From Sporomusa ovata DSM 2662 (GTDB lineage Bacteria; Bacillota; Negativicutes; Sporomusales; Sporomusaceae): DNA of 64,000 bases. The notes beneath the pieces are model-generated. The model worked only from the letters and a program-made list of their open reading frames with translations. It searched no databases and had not been told where the DNA came from. The translations under genes and the position numbers were made by a program. Every line of letters begins with the position of its first letter. Within the stretch, counting starts at the first letter, position 1. Shown in pieces: positions 43,326 to 51,729 of the stretch. The stretch is taken from positions 873,501-937,500 of the forward strand of contig NZ_ASXP01000002.1 of NCBI RefSeq assembly GCF_000445445.1. The letters run 5' to 3'.

Positions 43326-43766
43326 ATGTCCATTGAAGTTGGCAGTGTTGTTGAGGGAGTTGTGACCGGCATAACTAATTTTGGCGCTTTTGTCGAGTTG
43401 CCGGGTGGAAAGGTAGGTTTAATTCACATCTCCGAAGTTGCTGACGTATACGTCCGCGATGTTAAGGATTTTTTAAAAGAGCAGGACAAGGTAAAAGTTA
43501 AGGTCTTATCAGTAGATGATCGCGGTAAAATCGGCCTTTCTATTAAGCAACTGCAACCTCCTGCGCCAAGAAAACCGCATACCAACGATTTCCGTCGTTC
43601 TAATAGAGTTAATAGTTTGACCTTTGAGGATAAGCTGAGTAAGTTTTTAAAAGACAGTGATGAGCGCCAGTCTGATTTGAAGCGCAGTACTGATTCTAAA
43701 CGTGGTGGCAGTGGCGGTCGCGGCGGTGCTGGCGGTGGCGCCGGTGCCGGTGGAGTTGCCCATTAG
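43326..43766 (+). CDS. yabR: S1 RNA-binding domain protein (YabR)
   Basis: 146 residues. The S1 domain occupies about 3-75 (EVGSVVEGVVTGITNFGAFV, KVLSVDDRGKIGLS). A charged linker follows, then a glycine-rich tail (GGSGGRGGAGGGAGAGG). Homologous to Bacillus YabR, and in the matching position before spoIIE. Function is probably RNA or ribosome binding. Start is either ATG 43326 (13 bases after AAGGAGG) or TTG 43317 (4 bases after); the family start MSIEVGS favours 43326. Confidence 0.88.
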   Translation: MSIEVGSVVEGVVTGITNFGAFVELPGGKVGLIHISEVADVYVRDVKDFLKEQDKVKVKVLSVDDRGKIGLSIKQLQPPAPRKPHTNDFRRSNRVNSLTFEDKLSKFLKDSDERQSDLKRSTDSKRGGSGGRGGAGGGAGAGGVAH

Positions 43767-43830
43767 GGCGTAATCAAGGGAATTGTTTTTATCGACAAAA
43801 AATGGAATAATTAATGATAATATAAGCAGG

Positions 43831-43865
43831 AACCACCTGGCGATGAGTAGCCAGGTGGTTTTTTG
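43831..43865 (+). terminator. Terminator after yabR
   Basis: A perfect 11-bp stem (43831-43841 with 43850-43860) followed by TTTTT. It isolates the yabP-yabR operon from spoIIE. No tRNA is present here, unlike in Bacillus. Confidence 0.9.
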
Positions 43866-43992
43866 GCATTTGTATTGAATTTATGTCAGATTATTTTATT
43901 ACATCGGTGGCGTAAATAGACAAACCTCTTAAAGGTAATTTATGTAAAATCTTAATTGGGCGTAAGACACTTTTTTACAGGGGTGAAGAACC

Positions 43993-46446
43993 ATGCCAAA
44001 AGTATCTGTTATTACTCTGCCTGAAGAAATTCTCCAGGCACCACCTATGAGGCCGTCAGCTGAATTGAGGCAAGAGGAAAAGCCGGTTTTTCAGGAATTT
44101 TTTGCTTGGATGAGGACCAGAGGAAAGGAATTGGTTTATCAGCACAATTTGCCGCTGCATATTCTGGCACTCCTGCTTGGGCGGGTATCGTTACTGGGGG
44201 AGGTGGCTCCATTCGGGCTAGCGCTCTTTGCTGCTGTTGCCGGTTTGGCCAGAGAGCGGGCAGCAGCTGTTGGGATTTGGGCATTGGCCGGTGTGTTGAG
44301 TGCAGGTTTTTACCAGGAGGCGATCATATATCTGCTATCACTACTCTTATATTGGCGTTTATCAGACAAGCTGACGCGGTATGAGAAAAAAATACAGACT
44401 GTACCGTTGTTTTTGTTTGGGTGCATGTTTCTAAGCGGCGCAGCGCTTATGCCGTGGCGGGATTTAAGTTTATACGGTATGTTGCTGGTGGTTTTGGATG
44501 CGACATTATGTATGATAGTGGCTTTTATTTTTCGTTATGGTGTGCCGTTATTTCTTACCAATACAAGGGAACAGCAAATCGAGTCTGAAAATCTGCTTGG
44601 TGGCACGATTATGCTGGCCATAGCGGTTGCTGGATTGGGCAGCTTGACGATATATGACTATAGTTTACGCAATATTGCAGGTTCACTGATTGCTATGACG
44701 CTGGCCTTTAGCGGTGGTTCGGGCGTGGGTGCTGCAGTAGGGGTGATTACCGGACTGGTTATTGGGTTAAGTGATGGCGATGCGGCCACGGCCATTGCGA
44801 TGTATGCTGTGGCAGGAATGATTGGCGGGGTATTTCGAGAACTGGGAAAACCGGCAGTGCTGCTTGGGTTTATGCTCGGGAGTACCATCGCTGTGCTATA
44901 TTTGGGACAACCAAGTCAGTTGTTGTTGGTTCTGGTAGAGGTAACAGTTGCCGGAGCAGTCTTTATGTTGGTACCTGCTGCGAAACTGAGCCAGTGGCGG
45001 GAAAAATGTCTTGATGAGGTAGATGAGGGTAAGGTTGCCCAGCAAATGATTTACGCGGCTGTAGGAAAGCTGAATAATATTTCCTGTATTTTTGGTGATT
45101 TAGCCAAAACCTGCAGTGCCGACAGTGACGAGAAATCGGCTGCTTGTAATGAAAAAATTAAAGAGGGACAGTTAGCGCATCTGCTTACAGCTGTTGGAGA
45201 ACGGATTTGCGGTCCCTGTGTACGGAGAAGTGAGTGCTGGGACCAGAATTTTTATCTAACCTATCAAGCTATGCTGGATATGTTAGTCCTAGCTGAAGCA
45301 GGGAAACTTAGAAATGGTACGATACCTGATATCATCAAAAGCTCGTGTGTAAACCGGCAAGTGCTAGTTGAACTTATTAATCAGGCCGCAGAAACCAACC
45401 AGACCTATTGGTATTGGCACAAAAAAATAGCAGAGTGCCGTCAGGCGGCTGTAGAGCAGCTGCAAGCAACGGGAGTAATTATTGGCAATCTGGTACAAGA
45501 ATTGAAAAGGGGCCCACAAACAGACAGGGAGGTTGCTGAGATGCTGGCAGAACAGGCTGCTGAGTTAGGGTGTCCGCTAAGTGCAGTGCAGGTAATTAGT
45601 GAACAAGGCAAGGTTATGGTAGCGGCCCAAAAAACGGCTTGTGATGGGACACGGGAATGTATCAATACGATATTGCCGGTAACGTCCAATTTGTTACAGG
45701 AGAAAATGATACTACATGCCGACTGTGGTAATAAAATGCGGCATAAAAATTGTAAACTAACCATGGAGCTGGATGAACGGTATTCTGTGGAAACAGGCAT
45801 GGCGACAGCCGCTAAAGCGGAAAGTCAGATTTCTGGTGATACCTGTGTGGTTCAGTCAGTCAGCCGGGGTCGAACAGCACTTATATTGAGTGATGGGATG
45901 GGTAGTGGTGAAGCCGCCGCCAACAGTAGTGGTCAGGCTGTTAGCTTTTTACAGCGGTTATTGGCGGCAGGCTTTGATATAGATACGGCTGTAAAGATGG
46001 TTAATTCGATGTTGCTGATTAAAATGCCAGGCGATACCTTTGCTACTGTTGATATGGCAGTAGTCGACACATTTACCGGCAAAACTGAGTTCTTGAAGGT
46101 CGGTTCGGCTCCCAGTTTTATTAAACGGGTCCGGGAGGTGACGACAATTAATCCGGTATCGCCACCTATAGGGATACTAGAGCAGGTCGAAATTGAGCCT
46201 GTTAGACGCGTACTGGCTCCAGGTGATATTGTGATTATGGTAAGTGATGGTGTTACAGATGCAGTCCATGGTACTGATAATAACTGCTGGGTAGTTAATT
46301 TCCTGCGACGTACAGGCAGTGAACGGCCGCAAGATATTGCTGATAGGCTGTTACAGCAGGCCATTCACTTATCTGGCGGTATAGCAAAGGACGATATGGC
46401 TGTGCTGGTAGCCAGGGTAACGGACAGGCCAGGAATTGTTCAATAA
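43993..46446 (+). CDS. spoIIE: Stage II sporulation protein E
   Basis: 817 residues: an N-terminal membrane block with about ten segments (about 45-330), a central FtsZ-interacting region with a Cys-rich patch (CGPCVRRSECW, about 410-420), and a C-terminal PP2C phosphatase (LILSDGMGSGEAA near 631, SDGVTDA near 752, KDDMAVLV at the end). It dephosphorylates SpoIIAA to release sigma-F in the forespore and helps polar division. GGGGTGAAG precedes the ATG. The closest Spo0A-box-like element (ATCGACAA at 43791) lies before the upstream terminator and is not convincing. Confidence 0.96.
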   Translation: MPKVSVITLPEEILQAPPMRPSAELRQEEKPVFQEFFAWMRTRGKELVYQHNLPLHILALLLGRVSLLGEVAPFGLALFAAVAGLARERAAAVGIWALAGVLSAGFYQEAIIYLLSLLLYWRLSDKLTRYEKKIQTVPLFLFGCMFLSGAALMPWRDLSLYGMLLVVLDATLCMIVAFIFRYGVPLFLTNTREQQIESENLLGGTIMLAIAVAGLGSLTIYDYSLRNIAGSLIAMTLAFSGGSGVGAAVGVITGLVIGLSDGDAATAIAMYAVAGMIGGVFRELGKPAVLLGFMLGSTIAVLYLGQPSQLLLVLVEVTVAGAVFMLVPAAKLSQWREKCLDEVDEGKVAQQMIYAAVGKLNNISCIFGDLAKTCSADSDEKSAACNEKIKEGQLAHLLTAVGERICGPCVRRSECWDQNFYLTYQAMLDMLVLAEAGKLRNGTIPDIIKSSCVNRQVLVELINQAAETNQTYWYWHKKIAECRQAAVEQLQATGVIIGNLVQELKRGPQTDREVAEMLAEQAAELGCPLSAVQVISEQGKVMVAAQKTACDGTRECINTILPVTSNLLQEKMILHADCGNKMRHKNCKLTMELDERYSVETGMATAAKAESQISGDTCVVQSVSRGRTALILSDGMGSGEAAANSSGQAVSFLQRLLAAGFDIDTAVKMVNSMLLIKMPGDTFATVDMAVVDTFTGKTEFLKVGSAPSFIKRVREVTTINPVSPPIGILEQVEIEPVRRVLAPGDIVIMVSDGVTDAVHGTDNNCWVVNFLRRTGSERPQDIADRLLQQAIHLSGGIAKDDMAVLVARVTDRPGIVQ

Positions 46447-46453
46447 CTATGGA

Positions 46454-46489
46454 AAAGAAACTCCCGGAATTTAATCCGGGAGTTTCTTT
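46454..46489. terminator. Bidirectional terminator, spoIIE and convergent gene
   Basis: A perfect 15-bp stem (46454-46468 with 46475-46489, 6-base loop). The stop codon of the minus-strand gene (46471-46473) lies in the loop. A- and T-rich arms fit use in both directions. Confidence 0.88.
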
Positions 46490-47112
46490 ATCTGCTGCAA
46501 ATTAGTAGTTAACGGGTCAGGTTTCTCAAAGCCTGCAAGCGGAATTCGTTTATACGGTAACTTTACTAACATTTGCTCTGTAAGATCTTTAAAAATGATA
46601 TCTATATTTGTGTCAATGCTTTCTGATTCTCTGTCGTACTTTACTGCTTTAATCATGTCAAATCTGTCTAATAGGGAAGAGTAAGCATAACATTTCAGCA
46701 CAATATCAGATGCAACATATGTTTCATCAAACCAAAAGGTATGCATTCTGTCCTGCCGGACTTGCGATAATTCAACAACAACGACAAGGTCGGCAGATAA
46801 ATTAGCCGCAAGTTCGGCCATGACTTTTTCATCAGTTAAGCGGGAAGTTTTATGTTCAGCTAAATAGGTTTTGGCAGCCTTTTGCACTGTATCAGCAGGG
46901 AGCAATAAATAATAGGGGTACTTGAAAGGTTTTGTTATGGTGCTTTGTATTACTTGAATATCATCTGGATAACGAAAGTTGGCTGTGTTAGTTGGCGGTA
47001 AAATGGCCACATTGATAGGGTTAATCGCACAAGCGGGAAGTGGAACAGTACAAAGGATTAGCAATAAGAGCAATAGCTTAACAAAAAATATCTCAGTTTG
47101 CCGAATAGGCAT
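46471..47112 (-). CDS. Exported protein of unknown function
   Basis: 213 residues with a signal peptide (hydrophobic core about 10-25, cleavage near PACA) and no lipobox. The mature part is mixed alpha/beta (VAILPPTNTANFRYPDDIQ, LVVVVELSQVRQ) and shows no catalytic motif I know. The pattern of a short PPTN-like opening and a conserved AELAANLSADLVVVVEL core is seen in exported proteins of diderm Firmicutes, but I cannot name the family. Monocistronic, ATG preceded by AAAGGA at 12 bases, convergent with spoIIE. Confidence 0.55.
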   Translation of the reverse strand: MPIRQTEIFFVKLLLLLLILCTVPLPACAINPINVAILPPTNTANFRYPDDIQVIQSTITKPFKYPYYLLLPADTVQKAAKTYLAEHKTSRLTDEKVMAELAANLSADLVVVVELSQVRQDRMHTFWFDETYVASDIVLKCYAYSSLLDRFDMIKAVKYDRESESIDTNIDIIFKDLTEQMLVKLPYKRIPLAGFEKPDPLTTNLQQIKKLPD

Positions 47113-47325
47113 AGGTGAATTCAGTCCTTTCGCGAGTATTTGAGCTAATTGCTTATTATATTATACCATATTATGCAAGTTACTAATGCATAATTCTGAA
47201 ACGTTGTGCCATACTAGGAATTGCAGCTGGGTCTAAGTACAGCTATTATGCAACAGAAATAAAGTAATTGACGTCAAGGAGTTGAGTAACTTGAAAATAT
47301 ATCTGAGTATACTGGCGGCAGCCTT

Positions 47326-48249
47326 ATGTCCAGGTCTGAGAACATGAGCCTGCGTGTAGGAGTTCCGCAAGGGTTATTGCATTTTCAGTATGGAACTGTA
47401 TGGGAACGGTTTTTGTCTGAATTAGGGGCCGAAGTGGTACTATCTGGTGAAACGACACGGCATACACTTGATTGTGGGAGTGTTCTTGATGAGATGTGTC
47501 TGCCGGCAAAAGTTTTTTTCGGCCATGCCTGTCAGTTGTGTGATAAGGTAGACTATTTGTTTTTGCCGCGAATTGTTAGCATTCGGCAGGGGCAATACAC
47601 ATGTCCGAAGATTATTGGCATGCCTGATGTGCTGAGAAATAATGCGGGTCAACTGCCGCCAATTATTGATACCAATATCGATATGCGGAAAAAGAGCAGG
47701 CCGTTGTACCAAGCTATTGTTACAATCGGACAGTTGTTTGGCTGCAGTGTAGTCGCAAGTCTGTATGCTTGGTTTCGGGCGTGGCAATACCGGGCGCGAA
47801 TACAGCCTGTGGGATGGGCTTATGATGGGCGGCCGCGGCTTGCCCTTATTGGTCACCCCTATATCATCTATGATCGCCAGGTTAGTCTTGACACTTTGGA
47901 AAAATTAAACAAACTAGGAATACAGGTTGTTACTCCTGAAATGGTGGAACGCGAAGAAATTAACTGTGCTGCGGCAAAACTGGAGAAGAAAATTTTTTGG
48001 TCTAATAGTCATACGCTTGCTGGTGCGGCTATGGCCCTCATGTCAGGGAGCCGCCCCTTAAGCGGCATTATTTTCATGACTTGCTTTGCCTGTGGACCAG
48101 ATGCGTTGGTAGGGGAACTTATCCGGCAAAAAGCCAGCCAACTAAATATTCCCTGCATGCAACTGTCACTTGACGAGCATACGGCAGAAGCCGGTTTAGT
48201 TACACGGCTGGAGGCCTTTAGTGACATGGTTAAGCGGAGGCAGAAATAG
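47326..48249 (+). CDS. CoA-dehydratase-activase-related protein (DUF2229 type), first of pair
   Basis: 307 residues related to the DUF2229 part of 2-hydroxyacyl-CoA dehydratase activators and to HgdB/BcrC-like proteins. Conserved cysteines: DEMCLPAK (about 58), GHACQLC (about 67-70), CPKIIG (about 91) and MTCFACGPDAL (about 251-254). They suggest an Fe-S cluster, but no ATPase domain is present. The physiological role is unknown. The start may be ATG 47326 or ATG 47344, both with weak ribosome sites. The next gene starts directly after the stop, so the two are an operon. Confidence 0.7.
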   Translation: MSRSENMSLRVGVPQGLLHFQYGTVWERFLSELGAEVVLSGETTRHTLDCGSVLDEMCLPAKVFFGHACQLCDKVDYLFLPRIVSIRQGQYTCPKIIGMPDVLRNNAGQLPPIIDTNIDMRKKSRPLYQAIVTIGQLFGCSVVASLYAWFRAWQYRARIQPVGWAYDGRPRLALIGHPYIIYDRQVSLDTLEKLNKLGIQVVTPEMVEREEINCAAAKLEKKIFWSNSHTLAGAAMALMSGSRPLSGIIFMTCFACGPDALVGELIRQKASQLNIPCMQLSLDEHTAEAGLVTRLEAFSDMVKRRQK

Positions 48250-49365
48250 ATGATTGTAACTTTTCCCCATATGGGAACGATGAGTATTGTCTTAAAAGCA
48301 TTATTTACTCAACTGGGATGTCAGGTTTTGGTGCCGCCGCCGATTACGAAACATACGATGGAGCTTGGGACAAGGGTATCGCCCGAAACGGTATGTTTGC
48401 CATTTAAGCTAACCTTAGGCAACTTTATTGAGGCTCTGGAACAAGGCGCCGATACGTTGGTAACTTGTGGCGGCGAGGGCCCTTGCCGTCTTGGCTATTA
48501 TGGGGTTATTCAACAAAAAATATTGGAACAGTTAGGCTATCGGTTCAGGATGATTACGGTGGAGCCTAGCTTAATAGAATCTTACCGGCAGCTTAAGTAT
48601 GTTGCTCCCCATACAAGCTGGCACCAAATATATAAGGCCTTTCAACTGGCGGGTGCTAAAATGAATCTTTTGGATGATATAAATAGTGAGGCTAATCGTC
48701 TCAGGGCTGGTGAGTCTGTACGAGGTTCTATAAATTTGCTATGGGAACAGGCTGTCAGGGAGATTGATCTCGCAGAAAGCTGCCTGGTGCTCAAGGGCTT
48801 GCGGGAAGAGTTGTTGCAAAAATTACAGGCGGTAAGGGTAGTGCAACCGTTAAATCCCCTGAGGGTTGCTATTGTGGGGGAGATATATGTAATGCTTGAA
48901 CCTTTTGTCAATCAGAATCTGGAGCGCCGTCTTGGTGACATGGGGGTTGAGGTCTCAAAGACATTGCTTTTAAGCGATTATGTTAAAGGACATTTGTTGC
49001 ACCGCCAAAGCTATGTGGAACTATATAAAAAGCTGTCGACTATAGCGGCACCGTATCTTGGTCACTATGTTGGCGGGCACGGTCTGAAAAGCATTGCGTA
49101 TACTATTTTAAAAAAGCAACAGGGCTTTGATGGAATTATTCAGGTCTATCCATTTACCTGTATGCCGGAAGTGGTAGCAAAGAATATTTTACCCAAGGTT
49201 AGTCAGGACATAGACATGCCGGTACTTACGCTTGCTTATGATGAGCAGACTGGTGAGGCTGGTATTATGACAAGACTGGAAGCTTTTATTGATTTATTAA
49301 AATATCGGCAGACTAAGCTGCGGCAGACTATCGAAATCGACAGTGAACTATCGGTTCTGCATTAA
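48250..49365 (+). CDS. CoA-dehydratase-activase-related protein, second of pair
   Basis: 371 residues of the same superfamily: SPETVCLPFKL (Cys near 38), CGGEGPCRLGYYG (about 73-85) and PFTCMPE (about 300). These match the activator-associated subunit that sits beside DUF2229 proteins in anaerobic Firmicutes. It starts immediately after its partner, at an ATG whose first base follows the TAG, so the products probably form one complex. No CoA-dehydratase subunits are nearby, so classical amino-acid fermentation is not implied. Ends before a terminator at 49389. Confidence 0.7.
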   Translation: MIVTFPHMGTMSIVLKALFTQLGCQVLVPPPITKHTMELGTRVSPETVCLPFKLTLGNFIEALEQGADTLVTCGGEGPCRLGYYGVIQQKILEQLGYRFRMITVEPSLIESYRQLKYVAPHTSWHQIYKAFQLAGAKMNLLDDINSEANRLRAGESVRGSINLLWEQAVREIDLAESCLVLKGLREELLQKLQAVRVVQPLNPLRVAIVGEIYVMLEPFVNQNLERRLGDMGVEVSKTLLLSDYVKGHLLHRQSYVELYKKLSTIAAPYLGHYVGGHGLKSIAYTILKKQQGFDGIIQVYPFTCMPEVVAKNILPKVSQDIDMPVLTLAYDEQTGEAGIMTRLEAFIDLLKYRQTKLRQTIEIDSELSVLH

Positions 49366-49388
49366 CAAAAGTCAAGAGCACTGAATTG

Positions 49389-49412
49389 CAGGGCGATTAT
49401 GCCCTGTTCCTT
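49389..49412 (+). terminator. Terminator after the activase-related pair
   Basis: A 6-bp stem CAGGGC / GCCCTG (49389-49394 with 49401-49406) followed by TTCCTTTTTT, 23 bases after the stop. Confidence 0.75.
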
Positions 49413-49416
49413 TTTT

Positions 49417-49563
49417 ATAAGATAAGTATAAGTTTTTTGAACCGCAGAGACGCAGAGTACACAGAGTACGCAGAGGGAATGTTCTTGATATACATCTCCC
49501 CTCTGCGCTTTCTGTACTTTGCGGTTAGAGCCGTATCCTCAAGGGCGCGATAGCGCTTTTTTA
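49417..49563. repeat. Long inverted repeat family B, copy 2
   Basis: A near-identical relative of 8709-8856, with the same ATAAGATAAG left flank, AACCGCAGAGACGCAGAG arm, GGGAATGTTCT centre, CTCTGCGC arm and CCTCAAGGGCGCGATAGCG right flank. It differs by a short tandem duplication (ACAGAGTAC twice) in the left arm. No open frame. The rest of the 49366-49673 gap has no recognised feature. Confidence 0.85.
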
Positions 49564-49673
49564 ATAGGTGTAGGGATAATGGTTAATTAAGGCAGGAAAT
49601 TTTGCTTTGCGGCGCGAATGGAAAACTAAAATACCAACAAAGACTAATACAAGTAGGAAGCTAGGTATAATAG

Positions 49674-51065
49674 ATGCTTAATAAGGTAAAAACATGGCTT
49701 AACAACTATCGGCTTGTTAAGCCAGGCGGCCGAATTTTGGCCGCCTGTTCGGGTGGACCGGATTCGTTGGCCTTGGTTCATATTCTACATAGGCTGAAAG
49801 ATGAGCATGGTTTTAGTTTGGCTGTAGCCCATGTAAATCATATGCTGCGCCCGGAGGCGCCCGGGGAAGCTGAATTTGTTGAGGCTTTTTCAACTAGCCT
49901 TGGACTAAAGTGTTTCGTTACGGCTATTGATGTATCAGCCTATAGTAAGGCTAATAAAATATCATCACAGGAGGAGGCTGCACGGCTACTTAGATATCAG
50001 TGTTTGCGCAGAATTGCCGCCGCATGGGGCGGTGCGATGATTGCCACAGGCCATCATCGCGATGATCAAGTGGAAACTGTATTGCTTAATTTCTTGCGCG
50101 GGGCAGGTAGTGGCGGGCTTAGGGGGATGAAACCTCTAAACGGTGATGTTATACGCCCGCTGCTTGCGGTCAGTCGTCCGGAGATTGAGGCTTATTGTGA
50201 AGAACAGGGGTTGCAGCCGCGGCGTGACAGCTCAAATTTTTCCACAGAGTACCGGAGGAACCGGATTAGATTAGAACTATTGCCTGTTTTGGAGAAAAGC
50301 TATAATCCAGCCATTCGGGAGGCTATCTGGCGGTTGGCTTCGTTGGTTGGTGATGAACATGATTATATTTGTGGGGAAGCTGCTAAACTATGGGGCAATG
50401 TGGCGAAAGCGGGAGACTGTGTGGTTATTGAAAGCCAGGGGTTAGCCGCTTTACCTATAGCATTACAGCGAGAGTTAATCAGGCAGGCAATTGAGAAAAA
50501 ACGTGGTTCCTTGACAGGAATAAGCTTTGAGCATGTGGAAAAATTACTTACTATGGTACTTTCCGGCACAGTAGGTTCTTTGTTGACCTTACCTGGCGGC
50601 TATATTGCCAGAAAAACATATACAGGTCTTGTGGTGGAGAACGGCGTTTTGTATCCATCTAAGCCTGTGTGTACAAAAAAGCTTAAAACAGTAACGGTTG
50701 TGATACCTGGCAGTACGACTATTGGTAGTAGTACAATAGTGGCAGAGCTGGCGACAGCACTGCCACTAAAAAAAGGGAAAAATAGTGCAGCCTTTGATCT
50801 TGAAAAGTTGACCTTGCCGCTCGTTGTGCGGTCAAGAGCTCCTGGGGATAGATTTCGTCCAGCGGGACTTAATGGCAGCAAAAAACTCAAAAATTTCTTT
50901 ATTGATGATAAGATTCCTGAAGCGGTGCGCAACTTTGTTCCCATTGTTGCCGACCAACATGAAATTATCTGGGTTGCCGGTTATCGCCAAAGCGAGCATG
51001 CCCGGATTACTGAAACTACGAAAAAAATCTTGCAGCTTACCATTACTAAACAGGAGGAATTTTGA
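49674..51065 (+). CDS. tilS: tRNA(Ile)-lysidine synthase
   Basis: 463 residues. The PP-loop SGGPDSLALVHI (about 26-37) adenylates C34 of tRNA-Ile(CAU) before lysine attack, which changes AUG to AUA reading. It has a TilS central and a C-terminal domain (LPLVVRSRAPGDRFRPAGLNG near 380). Essential. The ATG at 49674 gives the family start, but the ribosome site is weak and far (TAGGAAG at 49654). The stop overlaps the following hpt region. Confidence 0.93.
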   Translation: MLNKVKTWLNNYRLVKPGGRILAACSGGPDSLALVHILHRLKDEHGFSLAVAHVNHMLRPEAPGEAEFVEAFSTSLGLKCFVTAIDVSAYSKANKISSQEEAARLLRYQCLRRIAAAWGGAMIATGHHRDDQVETVLLNFLRGAGSGGLRGMKPLNGDVIRPLLAVSRPEIEAYCEEQGLQPRRDSSNFSTEYRRNRIRLELLPVLEKSYNPAIREAIWRLASLVGDEHDYICGEAAKLWGNVAKAGDCVVIESQGLAALPIALQRELIRQAIEKKRGSLTGISFEHVEKLLTMVLSGTVGSLLTLPGGYIARKTYTGLVVENGVLYPSKPVCTKKLKTVTVVIPGSTTIGSSTIVAELATALPLKKGKNSAAFDLEKLTLPLVVRSRAPGDRFRPAGLNGSKKLKNFFIDDKIPEAVRNFVPIVADQHEIIWVAGYRQSEHARITETTKKILQLTITKQEEF

Positions 51066-51067
51066 AT

Positions 51068-51619
51068 ATGAGTAATAATATGATGGATGATCTGGAGAAG
51101 ATATTAGTTAGTGAGACAGAAGTGGCTAGCCGGATTAAAGAACTGGGCGAAGCAATTACCCAGGATTATGCAGGCAAAGAAATATTGATGATTGGTGTTT
51201 TGCGGGGCGCGGTAATCTTTATGGCAGATTTGGCCCGGGCTATCAAGTTGCCGGTAGCCATTGACTTTATGGCCGTATCCAGCTATGGTTCTACTACTTC
51301 CTCCAGCGGCGTTGTTCGGATTTTAAAAGATCTTGATGAGGATGTGGAGAATAAGCATGTGCTTATCGTAGAAGACATTATTGACTCGGGGTTGACCTTA
51401 AACTATCTCATGGAAAATTTGTGGTCCCGTAAACCAGCCAGTATTAAGATTTGTACGCTCTTAAATAAGCCTGATCGCCGGAAGGTGGAGGTGCCAATTG
51501 CTTACAATGGTTTTACTATCCCGGACTACTTTGTCGTTGGCTATGGATTAGACTTTGCGGAAAAATATCGCAACTTTCCTTTTATCGGGGTACTAAAACC
51601 AGAAGCGTACGAGGGATAA
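51068..51619 (+). CDS. hpt: Hypoxanthine phosphoribosyltransferase
   Basis: 183 residues. The PRPP site VLIVEDIIDSGLTL (about 98-111) is intact, as is the YGLDFAEKYRNFPFIGVL end. It salvages hypoxanthine and guanine to IMP and GMP. The ATG at 51068 lies 11 bases after AGGAGG; a TTG at 51062, overlapping the tilS stop, is 5 bases after it and may be the true start. tilS-hpt-ftsH is a widely conserved order. Confidence 0.94.
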   Translation: MSNNMMDDLEKILVSETEVASRIKELGEAITQDYAGKEILMIGVLRGAVIFMADLARAIKLPVAIDFMAVSSYGSTTSSSGVVRILKDLDEDVENKHVLIVEDIIDSGLTLNYLMENLWSRKPASIKICTLLNKPDRRKVEVPIAYNGFTIPDYFVVGYGLDFAEKYRNFPFIGVLKPEAYEG

Positions 51620-51633
51620 ATGCTTTTCCTTAA

Positions 51634-51662
51634 TTGTCAATTTTTATTTAGTATGCTATAAT
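51634..51662 (+). promoter_or_regulatory. Sigma-A promoter of ftsH
   Basis: TTGTCA (51634-51639), 17 bases, TATAAT (51657-51662), with an extended TGn in front of the -10. ftsH starts 68 bases downstream. Confidence 0.75.
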
Positions 51663-51729
51663 TATGCGATATGAATGGTAACAGGTCTTTAATGCCGTTT
51701 GTGTGGTCCAGCGAGAGGAGGGCTACTTG

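Noticed and set aside
43791..43800. Spo0A-box-like ATCGACAA upstream of spoIIE
   Set aside because: One mismatch in the core, and it lies before the yabR terminator about 200 bases away; not convincing.
43767..43992. tRNA gene expected by analogy with Bacillus before spoIIE
   Set aside because: No cloverleaf, GGTTCGA loop or acceptor pairing is visible there or elsewhere in the window.
49666..49674. TATAAT directly before the tilS start codon
   Set aside because: A start site from it would fall after the ATG, and no -35 is seen; probably chance.
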